Assembly (NCBI GenBank): GCA_026826555.1 | Contig: JAKSZT010054215.1 | Span: forward strand, 25,690,155 to 25,754,154 | DNA length: 64,000 nt | DNA from: Tolypeutes matacus | Lineage: Eukaryota > Chordata > Mammalia > Cingulata > Chlamyphoridae | Reading direction: 5' to 3' | Shown: piece by piece, positions 37,866-50,581 of the stretch | How the letters are laid out: each line of letters opens with the position of its first letter | Position numbering within the stretch: the first letter of the stretch is position 1 | Program-made: the position numbers and the translations under genes | The notes under the pieces: generated by a model | Databases searched by the model: none | What the model saw: only the letters and a program-made list of their open reading frames with translations | Told to the model about the DNA's origin: nothing

Positions 37866-40028
37866 TTTTTTAAAAATTTTTTTATTAGAACTATTGTATC
37901 TGGTAGATGGGGCACAACATATTACCTACAGCTGACGGTTTTATGTGTGAAAAATTTGTAAGGGTCTTTATAATAACCCAGCTGTTCCTTTCTAGGAAAG
38001 GAATTTGGTCCTTTCACAGAGAGGGGTTCGTGAGGATTGGCGTGAGGTCCCTGCCTTTCAGTCCAGGAAGGAGCTCAGAAGGAAAGCCCTCCGAGTCTGG
38101 GGCCCTCACTGCTGAGAGCATGCTAATGATGGAGGAACACTGTTGACCTGAGTCTTATTTTCCTAGACTGAGGAGGAGAGTTATAGAAGGAGGACAAAGC
38201 AAAGCCTCTGTCATTGCTGTACTACATTAATAATTTTTAAAGTTTTATAAGGTTTTAGTACCTTTCTTAATTCATTTTGGTGGTATAATTGTCATTGATG
38301 CTCCCCAAATTCAGCATCATAAATAATAATATTTGGATGAAAGTCTCTTGTCTGCTGTTTACGTTATTCCTTTGTCACTCTCTCCCCCTTTCTTTCCATC
38401 CAGCACAGCTGCTCCTCTGTGGGTGCCAGAATCTCTCTCCTGCAGTCTGCCGGGTGTAACCTGGACAGAGGATGTATCTTCTCATTCCTAGGAGGGACAA
38501 GCTCATTTTACAGCTGTCCTGTGCCTGGCATAGTGGACCAGCAGATCCCTGTACAGGTGGTAAACACCTTTCTCCCACACCTTGCTGCCATTGAGGAAAG
38601 AGGGACAACTTGCAATACTTTGTATACATTTCTGACTATTTTAGAACCTTGGATCACACAAAAAACTAGGATTAGTAGAAACAAAAATAGCAATCTTCTC
38701 ATAATTTTAGGATTAAAAAAAAATATGTTGGGAAACTATTTAGATAATGATGGCCATTGAGCTTCCTGGTGGACTCTGACAGCTATTTTACCAATAAACA
38801 GACTGTTCTACTTTCATCCTGCTTTGACGACTCAGGCACCCAGTAACATCAGTGTGCCCTATTAGGAAGAATATAAGCCTTAAAAGTAATTATGTACCAC
38901 TGTTAACTGGTTCTTGCTATAAAAGTAACAGAATTGCACATGTAATCATGCTATTTTTTTCCACTTCTTTATTGGCAAGCATTATAATGATATGAGTAAC
39001 TTTTAAAATCAGTCAGCATGTACTAATGACCTTATTCTTTGTCAAGATGATTGGAGGAAAATCGAGTTCATCTGCATTGTCAAATAAAAGATACATGAAT
39101 AAATTTAGAAAACTAAAAAAATTGAGAAACAGGATAAAAATTTTGGCCATTCTAAAGATGCACGCAGATCCATCTTTCTATTGGCAAGATCACCAGTCTG
39201 CATTTGCCATCTTATGGGATTCTTCCCCCTTTCAGTCTGACGGTATTACCATGTGGTGCTGATACTAAGACAATTACATTTGTAAAATCTTTTAGTCTTT
39301 CAGGCTGCCAAGTTATTTTCTCTGTCAACATAAAATTTGATATTCTTTTCCTGGACCAAATTCATCAAAAAGAAAGGGCAAAGAGGGTACTGTCTCTTCA
39401 AGTTTTATCCAACAAATATAATTCCTATTCACTACCAGATGAAAGTAGCTAGAATAAAGGATAGTTCTAGTGATGAACTGTTGATTTTCAATATTTATAA
39501 TAGCTGGTCCACAATTCATGGAGGAGATAGCACTCTTTATAATTTGTGAATTCTCAATTTGCTGCATATATTGACATTTTGTTATTTAAAATGACTATCC
39601 ATCCTTATTTTGAAGCCATAGCTTCTATACAACCTAATTACTTTCCTTTGCAGCTTTAAATTGAGGATAACTTCAGAATGCTAGCAGTTTCTTTTATGAC
39701 CTGCATGGTGAAAATTTAGTTACAAGTGGAGGATGATATTTATCTAAATTCAAATTTTAATGCAAAAGAATGCCCTTTATTTGTGAACACTTGTATAATA
39801 CGAAATATCTTAACATTATCTCTTTGATTAATCCTGCTCCTCAAGTGTGAAATCAAAAATATTCTGCATATTCAATATGCATTTTAACTTAATTGGACTT
39901 TGCTAAAAGAAGCACTTCTTCTATGTAAGTTTTATTTTAAGTGAGCTATTAGAACATGTCGGTACTAGCTTCTAAGTTTTTAGATCATGGGCTTGGGAAC
40001 CAGGAGTAGTCCTTACATATTCTTAAAA
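37866..40028. other. Unassigned DNA with one speculative exon
   Basis: Most of this has no recognised content. A possible internal exon at 38404-38556 is described among the findings. It has no supporting partner exon in the window. Confidence 0.45.
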
Positions 40029-40036
40029 ATCAATGA

Positions 40037-40106
40037 GGGGTGGCAGGGGGCGGGGGAAGGTAAAATGAATAAAAGTAAATAAATAAATAAATCTTTAAAA
40101 AAATAT
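40037..40106 (+). mobile_element. 5'-truncated DAS-type SINE tail
   Basis: The G-rich stretch followed by (TAAA)n and aatctttaaaa matches the tail of the DAS SINE at 31002. The 8-bp duplication atcaatga flanks it at 40029-40036 and 40107-40114. The tRNA-like head is missing. Confidence 0.7.
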
Positions 40107-40165
40107 ATCAATGAAAGAAGTTGATGGGAATTATACCCTATTCTAGGGAATAAAAGCAAAGCTAT

Positions 40166-40821
40166 TTTGAAAGCAGCAAGCGAGAAGCCACTTGTCACAG
40201 GCAAGGGAGCCCCAATAAGATTAACAGTGGATTTCTCATCAGGAGGTCAGAAGACAGTGGGATGGCATATTTAAAGTCTTTAAAGAAAAAAACCGTTTAA
40301 GAATTCTGTATCTGGTAAAACTATTTTTCAAAAATGGAGACATTAAGACATTTACAGATAAAAGCTAAGAGAGTTGAATACTATTGAAACTAGATTGGTA
40401 GTAGTCGAACTAGGTTGTTATTGGGTCAAATATGTGAAAAGACATTGCTATAAAGGCAGTGGTCACCAGAGGTTCTGAGAAGAAGAGATGGAACATGGGG
40501 CATTTTTGGGACATTGGAATTGTTCTGCCTGATACTACAATGATGGATACAGGCCATTATACATTTTGTCAAAACCTATAAAATTGTGTGGTACAAAGTG
40601 TAGACCATACTGTAAGCTATAGTAGCAATGCTACTTTAGTAGCAATGCTTCAATATGTGTTCATCAATTGTAACAAATGTACCACACTAATGAAAGATGT
40701 TGTTAATGGGGAAAAGTATGGGAGAGGGAGGGGTGAGGTATATGGGAATCCCCTATCTTTTCGATGCAACATTTATGTAATCTAAAGTGTCTTTGAAAAT
40801 AAAATAAAATAAAAATTTTTA
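40166..40821 (+). mobile_element. L1 3' end with internal loss, 14-bp target duplication
   Basis: It opens with late L1 coding text (gaaagcagcaagcgagaagc, aataagattaacagtggatt, caggaggtcagaagacagtg). It then passes to an L1 3' UTR (tgtaacaaatgtaccacact) and an AAAATAAAATAAA tail. The exact duplication aaaagcaaagctat is at 40152-40165 and 40822-40835. The coding part is a short relic without an intact frame. Confidence 0.92.
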
Positions 40822-40835
40822 AAAAGCAAAGCTAT

Positions 40836-42057
40836 CAAGTGAAAGAAAAGCAAAAGAGAATTGAGGTGTGTTCTTACAGCCTAGTCAGAGAGAGTTCATG
40901 AACCATGGCTAATGAGAATTAATAAGAATTAGGCATGCCGTAGGGCCTTTGTGACTGTGGCTTAATGGAGACAGAAAGTGAAAAAACAACAACACAGGAA
41001 CAACCAGGAGCTATGGCCAGCTATGACTGAGAAGAAAAATGCTATTCACTGAATTCTGAGATTCCCTGGCTTCCTTCAAAATGAAGTTTCTGCTATGTGT
41101 GAAGTCTCCCCCTAGGTAAGGAGAGCTCTACCTTTGTTGCTTGGTGATGCATTCCATATGGGTTTTGTTGAGGATGAAAGTCAATGTACACAGCAATCCC
41201 AGAAAAGTATTGTCTGAACAGGGAAAGTTGTGTCCCTATATTTCCTACATTTCAGCTAAAGGAAGGCACAAAGCATCTAAGCTGGCAGGTGAAGAGTATG
41301 GGTTTTTATACAGACATTTTCAGCTTCTTTGTGTAGTTTACTCATGTAATATGTGTTTTAGTAATTTTCTATTTATGAAATTCTTAATAAAATTGAGCTA
41401 AAATACTTGGCTGGAATAAATAATGGGTAAGAAGAAGGGGGTTGATGACTCTAATTACCTGGGTGGAATCCATTCCTGCCATTGAGGAGGATGATGATAA
41501 CTCTGGCCAGTAGGGGAAGGGGATTTCTGGATTGTCTCTGCTTCCCATGCCCCCCCTTCCCCCCGCACCCTTCTCTTTTCTGAGGCTGGGCCAGAAGCAT
41601 GCTCTGTCTTCTGAGTTCTCTTGGTGTTCTCTTTAGGAAGTGACTTATTTTCTTTCAGCAGCCTGGGGAGTCGAAGTTAGGTCACAGTTTGCTGCTGTTC
41701 CCCTTCCTATTTCTTTCCCTTTGTATGTACTATCTACCACATAGCTATTGCCAATTTGCCCATGGAATTTTTGATTCCAGTTTTCCATGCTTAATTTTAA
41801 GTAACTTCTTTTCAATTCTTTGAAATGAAAGTGTGAAACCTACTATATGGCAGGAATTAGATCTGCCTCACCTTGATCACTTCTTATTATTTGCTGTTTT
41901 TTATAAAGAGCTACTGGAATGAATAACGTAATGAGTAGTATATCATGGCTCAACGTTGACTTTGAGGTTCACTGTTCATCATTGTCTCCTATTGAGTAAA
42001 CCTAAGCCTTCCTTTCATGTATCTTATATATATGCTCCACATGGAACGCACATACAC
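40836..42057. other. Unassigned DNA
   Basis: I recognise no gene or repeat. A C-rich run lies at 41550-41567. Confidence 0.5.
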
Positions 42058-42255
42058 TGTTTCAATTTGCTAAAACCTGCTGGGAGTAATATACCAGAAA
42101 TTAGTGGCTTCTATAATGAATCATCACTGAAGCAATCCAATCAGAGATCCCCCAACTGAATCCAATCCAATCAAAGTACCCCACACCCACAGGAACGGGT
42201 TAGTTTCAAGAACATGATCTTTTCTGGGATCCACAAAAAGCTTCAAACTGTCACA
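42058..42255 (-). mobile_element. Internally deleted LTR related to copy D
   Basis: The right half is the reverse of the first 130 bases of copy D (tcactgaagcaatccaatca, ccacacccacaggaacgggt, ccacaaaaagcttcaaactg). The left 60 bases are the reverse of its end (caatttgctaaaacctgctg, aataccagaa-like). About 450 bases between are missing. Flanks tacac and cacac agree at four of five, but a microsatellite abuts. Confidence 0.75.
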
Positions 42256-42284
42256 CACACACACACTCTCTCTCTCTCTCTCTC
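42251..42284. repeat. (AC)n followed by (TC)n microsatellite
   Basis: Seven or eight AC units run straight into about nine TC units. Confidence 0.95.
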
Positions 42285-43065
42285 ATGTATTTTGGATTGA
42301 ATATGAATATATAACAAATGTGATTATGTTTTTCTTCTAGATTTGATATGAAATCAGCAGTCATATACATTATAAAGCTCTTTAAATTACTGAAATAGTC
42401 ACAGCATCCTAATTTCATTTCATTATGGATGTCCTTGAAAGTGCCCACTTACAGTCTTTTTTGATCTTTACCTCAAGATTTAGATAATTTCAATAATTTG
42501 TGTACTTGCCTTTATTTTGCTCTTGACCTTTATGTCAATTCTCCTTTTCCACATGGGTTACTATGAGAAGTGTAGACTAAGAAAGGTTGTACTCTGATTC
42601 TTCTTTCTTACTACATTTCTGTGGCTTTGATGAGATTAAATTCACCTGAACACATATATCACACAATTCTGTTTGTTGTTGTGGTGGTGGTTTTCATGCT
42701 TTCATGGGTACATGAGTTTTCTCATGATTCTTAGTGAGCACATTCCTTAAACTGTATATTGCAACACAAATAGATTCAAATAAGAAACTTGGTGGACAGT
42801 AGGATAGACCAGACCATGGAAGAACAGGCAGGGACATATAAAAGTGGACATTTAGACAGACTAGTCTGGGAGAGACTAGGAAATGGGTGGAGTCTAAAGA
42901 TAGGTTCACATTTAGGAGGCTATTTTGAAATGTAAAAACAAATTCATGGATCTAGAAAGTAGATGTAAAATCAGGAGATCAGCCCAAAAGAAAAGGACAA
43001 ATGGGATAGAGCTGAAACAGCTCAATGCCTACCAAAAGTTGTGCCTTTCTTTTATTAGTATAAAC
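42285..43065. other. Unassigned DNA
   Basis: I recognise no gene or repeat here. Confidence 0.5.
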
Positions 43066-43162
43066 TTTTTTTTTTTTTTTTCCAAAGAGGTACCAGGAAA
43101 TGAACCCAGGACCTCATATATGGGAAATAGGCACTCAGCCAATGAGTTATATCTGCTTCCCA
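43066..43162 (-). mobile_element. DAS-type SINE, antisense, short form
   Basis: A T run is followed by aaatgaacccaggacctcat, ataggcactcagcca, and atatctgcttccc. This is the reverse of a tRNA-like head with B-box-like gggttcattt, which is decayed. Confidence 0.75.
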
Positions 43163-43170
43163 ATGAGAGA

Positions 43171-43290
43171 TTTTTTTTGTTTTTTTTTTTGTTTTTCCAT
43201 ATGTTTGTTTTTGGAGGTACTGAGGCTCAAACCTGAAACCTCATACATGGGAAGCAGGTGCTCAACTACTCGAGCTATATCTAGTCCCCT
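43171..43290 (-). mobile_element. Second DAS-type SINE, antisense
   Basis: A further T-rich tail (43171-43196) leads to ggaggtactgaggctcaaac, acctcatacatgggaagcag, and gtgctcaactactcgagcta. It lies head to tail with the SINE at 43066, so one probably inserted at the end of the other. Confidence 0.75.
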
Positions 43291-43690
43291 AGACTTGTTT
43301 TTAAGGAACAGCTACCCAGCCAAAGATTGTACTTCCCAGCTTTCTTGCATCTAGGTAGGGCCATGTGACTCATTCTCACCAATGGAATTTGAGGAGAAGT
43401 GATGAGTGTCACTTCCTCACAAAGAAACTTTAGAAGCATGTAGGCTTTCTCCACTCTCATCATGCTATGGATTGATGCAGATGAGCACAGCACCCTTGGA
43501 AAGCAAATGTTGAGACTGGTGGATCCACAGGATGGAAGAAGCCTAGTCCTTAAGTCTCTGTTTGGAGAAAAGTTATGCACTGACTAAGAATACCTGTTTT
43601 GGAATTTACATGAGTGAGAAAAAAATTGTGTCATGTTCTGATTGTTACATATTTTTTTTCTGTTATAGTAGCTAGCATGATTAAATAGTA
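43291..43690 (+). repeat. Probable mammalian LTR, family not named
   Basis: Phrases gtagggccatgtgactcatt, caatggaatttgaggagaag, gatgagtgtcacttcctcac and ctgttatagtagctagca recur in this order in a widespread mammalian LTR. Ends are approximate. Confidence 0.5.
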
Positions 43691-45149
43691 TAGTGAATGT
43701 AGGAAAGTGAATGGCAGAAGTCTAAGTAGCAGTCATTTTATCCAGGTACTGGTGGTCAAGACGTGGGATCAGAAATATCCAAGGAGGAAATGTCAGAGAA
43801 CCAAGGCCACTGGAATTCAAGGGCTAGTCATTAATACTCTGAGAAAACAGTACAAAGACATGGCCAAATGGTAAAACTGAGTTCACCTATATCAAAATGG
43901 GATATTGGCTATTTTTGCTTAATGCTGAAACAAAGAACTTATGGAGCCTTTTTTCTTCTAATATTTCTATACCAAATAGATGCTTAGTCCTAGAAATTGG
44001 TGTGGAGGTGAATATACTGGCGGGTTTTAAGGGGTTTAATAGTTACGGTTATATGGTATAGAAATGCAAATGAGACAGATCATCTCAACATGTAGTTAAA
44101 TTTCTACTAAGAAATGTGTAAAATATTCTATTAGCAGTAAATATCAGAGTCAATGTATTTGCAAGATATTCTATAAAGAGCTTAAATGTGACCATGGCAA
44201 AGAAGGAAAACAATCTGCCTTTAGACCTTCGGTATAAATTAAGATTTAACTTTGGAAACATTTGCTTCCAATGTTAAAACAGCTTTGAAAGTGGTATACT
44301 TTTAAGCATGTCTCCATGGATTATATGCCTTAGTTGTCCCAAGAAATTTAATCACATCGTTAGTGATTAAAAAATCAATTTTACCTTAATTAGATTTTAT
44401 GAACTCTCTGATGTCTTAATGATTAAATTAAGCTTAACATCACAAGAGTCATTGGATATCACATTAGACTTATATTCTCTTAGTCCTTCTCTAGAGAATC
44501 ACAAAGAATCTTAGTCTCACCACTGACCTTCCTAGAAAGAAATTATAATTATTACTCGGATCATAACATCAATTTTTGGAACATTCTATTGCTGTCTATA
44601 TGAGAAATATGTTATATGTTTGAAATGTACATTTCTATTCCATGTGACTTTGTTCCTCTGTTATAAAAGCCAATTATCTAAGTAGAAAGTGATATTGAAG
44701 ATAAGTTTAAAGAGAAATTTCAGAAGTTCAACAAAGCTATACATTTCTGAGATAAGGCTGTTTATCTCATTAATTTCAGAGACATTGTCTCCTATTATAC
44801 TACTTGTGTATAAAAATTAATATCTAATATTCTAATGAGAAAGTCACAAAGAAGGAAATAATTAAGTATCCAGAGGATTAATAAGGAGTGACTATGTCCA
44901 TGTTATGAGACATAAATGAATTCATAGAAGTAAAATTTGCCTGATGACTTTCCTGGACCAAGTCCAAGAACTAATTTTTAGATGATAGGTTTATGCCAAT
45001 TGAGTTAAGCAGTCACATGAGGTTATTATTATTCAGATTATCTGAAGCAAAAGACTTATTTGCATAATATTACCAGATAAATGAAGTGAGGAATTTTTAA
45101 CCTGGATTTTTTTTGTACAAGTTATTCTATTAGCCTATGCTTTCAATAA
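43691..45149. other. Unassigned AT-rich DNA
   Basis: I recognise no gene or repeat here. It is the most AT-rich unassigned block in the window. Confidence 0.55.
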
Positions 45150-46090
45150 ACTTACCATCTAGCAGAGAAGGTAAAGCATAAATACATGGAAGGTTAAATG
45201 GCAACACAGACACACTATAAGAGTAATGGTACAGCAATATGTGCTTAATATCCAAAGAAGAGAGTGAGTACTATGAATTCAGAGGAAGTATGTCTACTGT
45301 GGTCTGGGAATATTTCATAAAGGAGAAAACAACTTATGCTAGAATTTCCAGTTCAAGGAGAAAGGCCTTTGATTAGGCAGATAAATTAGGAGACCAGTGT
45401 TCCACTGAAGAAAATAGAATATGAAAACCAAAGTAGGATGTTTAAAGGCTTGTTTGGATGACAGTGAGAGACTATAAAATTTTATTGGAAGATGAGATTA
45501 GGAATATAAATGGGAGATAGAGTGTGGAGGATCTTAATTATCATTTTAGGAAGTTTAGATTTTATTCCAAGGGCAATTAGAGATATTGGAGTTTTTGAAG
45601 TGGAGGATGATCTTTGAGGGAGCCATATCTAGCAGTGAGTTGCCTGTGGGAGAGGCTAAAAGCAGGGAAACTTGTGAAGAGACTCTTGGAGGATAAAACA
45701 GCATGAGCAAGACAATCACTAGAGGAGGTTACAAAGAAACAGACAAATGGGAGAGTTATCTCATCTAGAATACTATCAGAAGTCTTGGTACAGAACATGC
45801 AGAGCCCCACATGGAATAGAACTTGTAGGCTCCTGAGAGTTTATAGATAGGAAATTAAAAAGATCAGAGCTACTCTGAACAAGTTGTTCTGGTGATCACC
45901 ATGAGTAAGATGAGTGGAATTAGTGACAGCCTGGAGGTAGAGGGACGAATTAAAAAGGTATTTCATTTAGTCAAAGAGTAAAGTCTTAGGTAGGAACTTG
46001 AATAGTTTTAGTGGAATAGAAACAGCAAAGTATATGCAAGAGACAAAACTTGACAAGTTGGTTGGATAGGGAGATAAGGGAGGAGAGTGC
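45150..46090 (-). repeat. L2 LINE, antisense, strongly decayed
   Basis: The order follows reversed L2: atgtttaaaggcttg, ggatcttaattatcatttta with ttttattccaagggcaatta, and gtgacagcctggaggtag. Identity is low. Confidence 0.6.
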
Positions 46091-46096
46091 TTTTCT

Positions 46097-46258
46097 CAGT
46101 GTGTGGTTCTCAGGTAACATGCATTAGAATTACTGGGATAGTAAACAAACAAACAAATACCCAACTGAATCAGAATCTCTAGGAGGCGGCTGAGAACTGA
46201 ATGGTAAGCAAGCTTCCAAGAAGATCCTCTGGCATGAATTCATGCTTGAAAATCTATG
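46097..46258 (+). mobile_element. MER5-like hAT-Charlie element
   Basis: It starts gtgtggttctcaggtaacat, continues gcattagaattactggga, and has actgaatcagaatctctagg in the middle, as MER5A does. The far end is decayed. Confidence 0.75.
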
Positions 46259-46261
46259 GAA

Positions 46262-46500
46262 TAAATAAATAACATGGATTTGGAAGTCAGCATATTCTAG
46301 GTTTATACGCTATCTATGTTGCTTAATAGCTCTTTTTGAATGTGAGCTGGCTAAACCAAATTCTCTGAGTCTCGTTTTCTTATCTATAAAATGGGGATAA
46401 ATTAAATCCACCTCATGGGGTAATTGTAGCATAAAGTTCAGAGTACCCAATCTTTGCTAAGGACATAGTAGCTTCTTATAAATTATGGCCATTGTTATAT
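46262..46500 (+). repeat. MIR SINE
   Basis: The MIR order is visible: catggatttggaagtcagca, gagtctcgttttcttatcta, taaaatggggataaatt, and cacctcatggggtaattgta. Confidence 0.85.
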
Positions 46501-49244
46501 GAAAACAAAGCTGTTTGGAGTGGGCAGGGATATGGAAATTTTGCTTTCAAATAGATCTTGGTTAGACATACCAAAATCTAAAAAAATCCTTTCTAATGAA
46601 TTTGTGACTTGTGCTAACACTTTTTTTTAGATCAGGTAGGTGTTTTAAGTAAAATACATTGGGTGTTGCTGGAGGTATCTCTTTCCAAAAAGGATTTTCC
46701 AGAAGACAAAAAAACAGTTGACTTGCAGAGGCTTTCCAAGAAAATGGAACAATGGGAATATAGCCTACAGAACTGCAGATAAGCAATACCTTGATAAACC
46801 AGTTTTGGGCCAGTAAGGATAGTTTATCAGAATGGACTAGCATACCATACTGATCAACTTATAACTCTCCTTCATTTTGTAAGACCCCTCTTATGTGAAA
46901 TGGAAACTTAACATAAATCAGAACATTTCCTTTCTTGCTTCCATGATTCTTCTATATAAGCTTCCTCTTTTTGATCCCTTGATGGAGCCTCTTACCACTT
47001 TTACTTTGATGCCACAGAACTCAGGAATCTTTAGTTGCCCAAATAAAATTTAACATTTTTAAAATGCTTCAGTTTACCTTGGCAGTGTAGAAAACACGAA
47101 TTACAAAATCCCCTTGCTCAAAGATCTTAAATTAGGTAAACTTTCACCAAACAATGAATTAAGGATGGATTGCCCATCCTTGCCCATCCATCATCACAGA
47201 TCATTGTTAGAAGGAAAACAATCTATTCCCATGTAGGGAGCTTTCAGATGACCTAATTGTCCTTCTGGCCATTTTTCTTGACTTAAGTGAATCATATCAC
47301 ACCACACTTCACCCTCCCTGGATTCCATACAAAAATAGTCATGATGCCTTAAGCTTCTCCTAGTCCTCCTAGAAGTCTATGGACAATGCAGCCACAGTCA
47401 TGTAACATATTCTGGTGAGGGCCGCAAGAAAAAGCCTACCAATTTTTCTTCGACAAGATTAGGACTAAGAGAGCAGACCAACACAGCTCCATGAAATATG
47501 CAAAGGGATGGCATAGGAACAAGACACATTAGGTAGTCAGTTTCTTGTATTCAGTGTGTTTGGGTCATGTATAAGGAGACCATTTCAAGGAGCTACGAGG
47601 GACACTATATCCAATTGCTGCCCTCTCAAGCAAGTGAGAACCTGAGGCTCTGGTCCCAGAGTGGGAACTTTCTGCACTACCTTAGGAATTTGTATAGGGT
47701 AGAGGGAGACTTGTCCACAAACTTCAGTGAGGCAGAGGAGGTAACTATGTATGTGACAGAATCCAGGAAGAAAGTGAGGATGAAACCTAAAAAAATACCT
47801 GATTAAATCATTAGTTAGAAGGGACTTAGAAAGGAGGAAGAATTCATATAGGAGGCAAAGCCCTGATACAAGGAAAACTTTCGAGAGCAGAGGTTAGAAG
47901 TTGTTTTGGCAGGTGGAGTGTAGAGAAATTTCCTTCTTGACAAGTGGAGAATTTAGTCCAAGAGGGAGCTATTTTGGGTGCAAAGCCTGGTAATATATAA
48001 TAGAAACAGGAACCATGCCTCATGTCTAGGAACTGTAATTGGTAAGAATATGGCAAAGGTTTGTCAAGCAGCCTGCACCCTAGGACTGTTCTTCAGTCTA
48101 TTGGGGAATTCAAATAAGAACTAGGAACTAGGCACCTAGACAGACTGGACAATGTGGTAGGGATTTGCTAAGGAGTATGCAGACTAATGTTCACAATGCT
48201 TCAATCTCAGCTTCCTCTGGGCAGAGCTGAGTGTCCATAAGACTGGACCAAACTCTACCAATGTAGAGTTCATGGACAGGAAAAACTGTTGCTCTCTTCT
48301 CTTGGGGTGGTCTTTGCAACTCTTACAAAAGTTTACAATTTTCTTTAAATTCACAGAGGCCCAATTTTGTCTAAATCCATACGGGTATTCATTTCAGAAA
48401 TGCATTTATTTGCCTTTGTGAACAGTTGGCTTCCCCTTTGCTGTCTTTTCTGGGCATGTAATCCAGTTTGATTAAATATTTGTTATTGCACACAGCAATC
48501 TACATCTTTCCATCACCTTTTCTTCCCCTCACATCCATCTCCTTCCTTATGCATTGCCTTTTTTTGTTTGGGATTATTATTAAATGAAATAGAGAGTGCA
48601 GGTAATTAGTACGTGGATTTGACACTGACGAAGAAGGCATAAATGGGAAATTCAGAGGAAGGAGGCTGTGATAATTCCATTATAGGCTTTGCTTCAGTGG
48701 GGCATTTGAATTCCAAGGACATAATGAGACAGTAGGGTGTCTGCAATTTCACTGACTGAGGGTCTCTCTATGATGTGCCATGCTTAGTGAATTAGATTTG
48801 AGATTCATTATTTTATTAGTAACTTTCTATCAGAGTAAATTAGTGCCCAGGCACGCAGTTTTCTGGGTTAAATCAATGAGTTCACCTAGAATAACTTTTC
48901 CATCCATAATCAGCCATACTTTTCCACAGATTTCTAATTGCATTGAATAATATTGTGTTCCTGTTAACTTCTCCTTCCTTTCTCCCAGTTACATTAGAAA
49001 CAGTCATGGTTTTATATAGAGAGGCAAATTTAAAGCTAAGCTAACTAAAAGTAAAATGCAGTGATAGCTCTTTCTCCTAACAGGAATATAGGCATAATTA
49101 CTACATTTTTCCCTCTTGTGGTGAAGTCCCCAGTTAATATTGCAGCTTTCCCAAACTGGTGCTGAAGATTGGAAAGTTCCTAGGATTGGAGATGCAAGAT
49201 GAAAAGGAAAAAAATAGAGTGTTTTCATAGAATTTTATTAAGTC
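46501..49244. other. Unassigned DNA, 2.7 kb
   Basis: I recognise no gene, pseudogene or named repeat. Frames of 70-79 codons occur but show no domain or composition bias. Confidence 0.5.
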
Positions 49245-49320
49245 AACAAATGCACTGGCTTAGCCAATAAGTATTTGTAAGTTACGCACGGTGTGCTAAG
49301 TACTGTGTAAGTGTGTTCTT
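49245..49320 (-). repeat. L2 or MIR 3'-end fragment, antisense
   Basis: The text gtcaacaaatgcactggctt and acggtgtgctaagtactgtg resembles a reversed L2/MIR end. Confidence 0.45.
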
Positions 49321-49715
49321 CCAGCTGAAGTAATATTTAGATTGGTTTGAGAGCACTTTGAAGTGAACTTTCCCCTTGGAGACTACAGCTGTTAGTCTGC
49401 CAAGAAGATTGAGAGAAAAACTTTCTAATTTCATTTAAAGACTTGCTCTACAGTTCTCCTGCTTAGCCCAATGTTTTGTTTATAGTAAGAATATAAGAGA
49501 AGGCAGGGTTGGGAGACTGGTAGAAGAGCAGTTGGAAAGACTGGAAAACCATTAATTAGAGGAAGGCAAGGGTACTCCAAGAAGGTTTAATGAGGCAGGT
49601 GACAGTAGGCAGTTAATAGGCACGTGTAGGGGCAGTTTAATAAGAATTTCTTAGGGACCACATAGGCAACATGGCCTAGTGAAAGAGCATGAGCTGAGAC
49701 TGAGCAAGCACTGTC
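49321..49715. other. Unassigned, with a MIR 5' end
   Basis: A MIR start is visible at about 49668-49700 (catggcctagtgaaagagca). It seems to be cut by the L1 that follows. The rest is unassigned. Confidence 0.45.
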
Positions 49716-49940
49716 ATCATATATAACACAATAAAATCTGTAAATGTTAAAGGTACAGCTTGTGAATTTTTACAAAGTCAGTAATTATGTATTCACTACC
49801 CAGAAAATGTGGAACATTACCAGCACCCCAGAAGCTGTCTTGTTTTTTGTCTGTCTTATTTTGCTGCCTCTCTCTGAAATTCACCCATCTTGTTGCATGT
49901 AGCAGTAGTTCAGTTTTTCTCTGCTGTATGGTATCCCATG

Positions 49941-50581
49941 TGTGGCAGTTTGATATTATTTATGAATTCCAGAAAGATAATTGATGGTGTTTGTAAACTG
50001 GTCTGTTCCTCTGGGCGTGATACCCTTTGATTGTATTAGATTCACCTGAGATGTCTGATTAAATTATGTTAAGACTGGGGCTTTGATTCAACCACATCAT
50101 TAAAATGTGATTCAGTGTTTAGTCTCCGCTCCCTTGGTGGGTCGATAAAACAGGCTTTCACAAGGAAGTAGACACACAGAGAAGCAGATACGTGAGAAAA
50201 GAGAGGAGGCTCCATTAAACATGGCAGAGGCTCCAGGAAGAGAGATAAGCCTAATAGCCTACAGCTAACTTTGTGATAAGAGCAGAGCAGCTGAGCCCCA
50301 GGGAGAGAGACTAGCCTTATGCCAGCCTACAGCTGAGTCAGAAGACGCTAGGATCATGGAGCCTTAGGAGGAAGAAGGAAAGCTGAACCCTCGCATACTT
50401 CACCCATCTTGCGTCAACACATGGTAACAGACTTTGAGTTAGAAAATACCCTTACGTGGTACCTTGAGTTGGATTCTTTAGGGCCTCGTGACTGTGAGCA
50501 TCTACCCCAAATAAATACCCTTTATAAAAGCCAGCAGATTTCTGGTACTTTGCATAAATACCTCTTTTGGCTACTAATACA
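49941..50581 (+). mobile_element. Solo LTR, copy C of the same group as 17262
   Basis: It starts tgtggcagtttgatattatt and ends ctactaataca. The exact 5-bp duplication ccatg is at 49936-49940 and 50582-50586. AATAAA is at 50510-50515. It is 641 bp and inserted in the antisense L1. Confidence 0.92.

Noticed and set aside
46501..49244. Several 70-80 codon frames in the longest unassigned block
   Set aside because: They match the lengths expected by chance in AT-rich DNA, overlap on both strands, and show no recognisable domain or splice structure.
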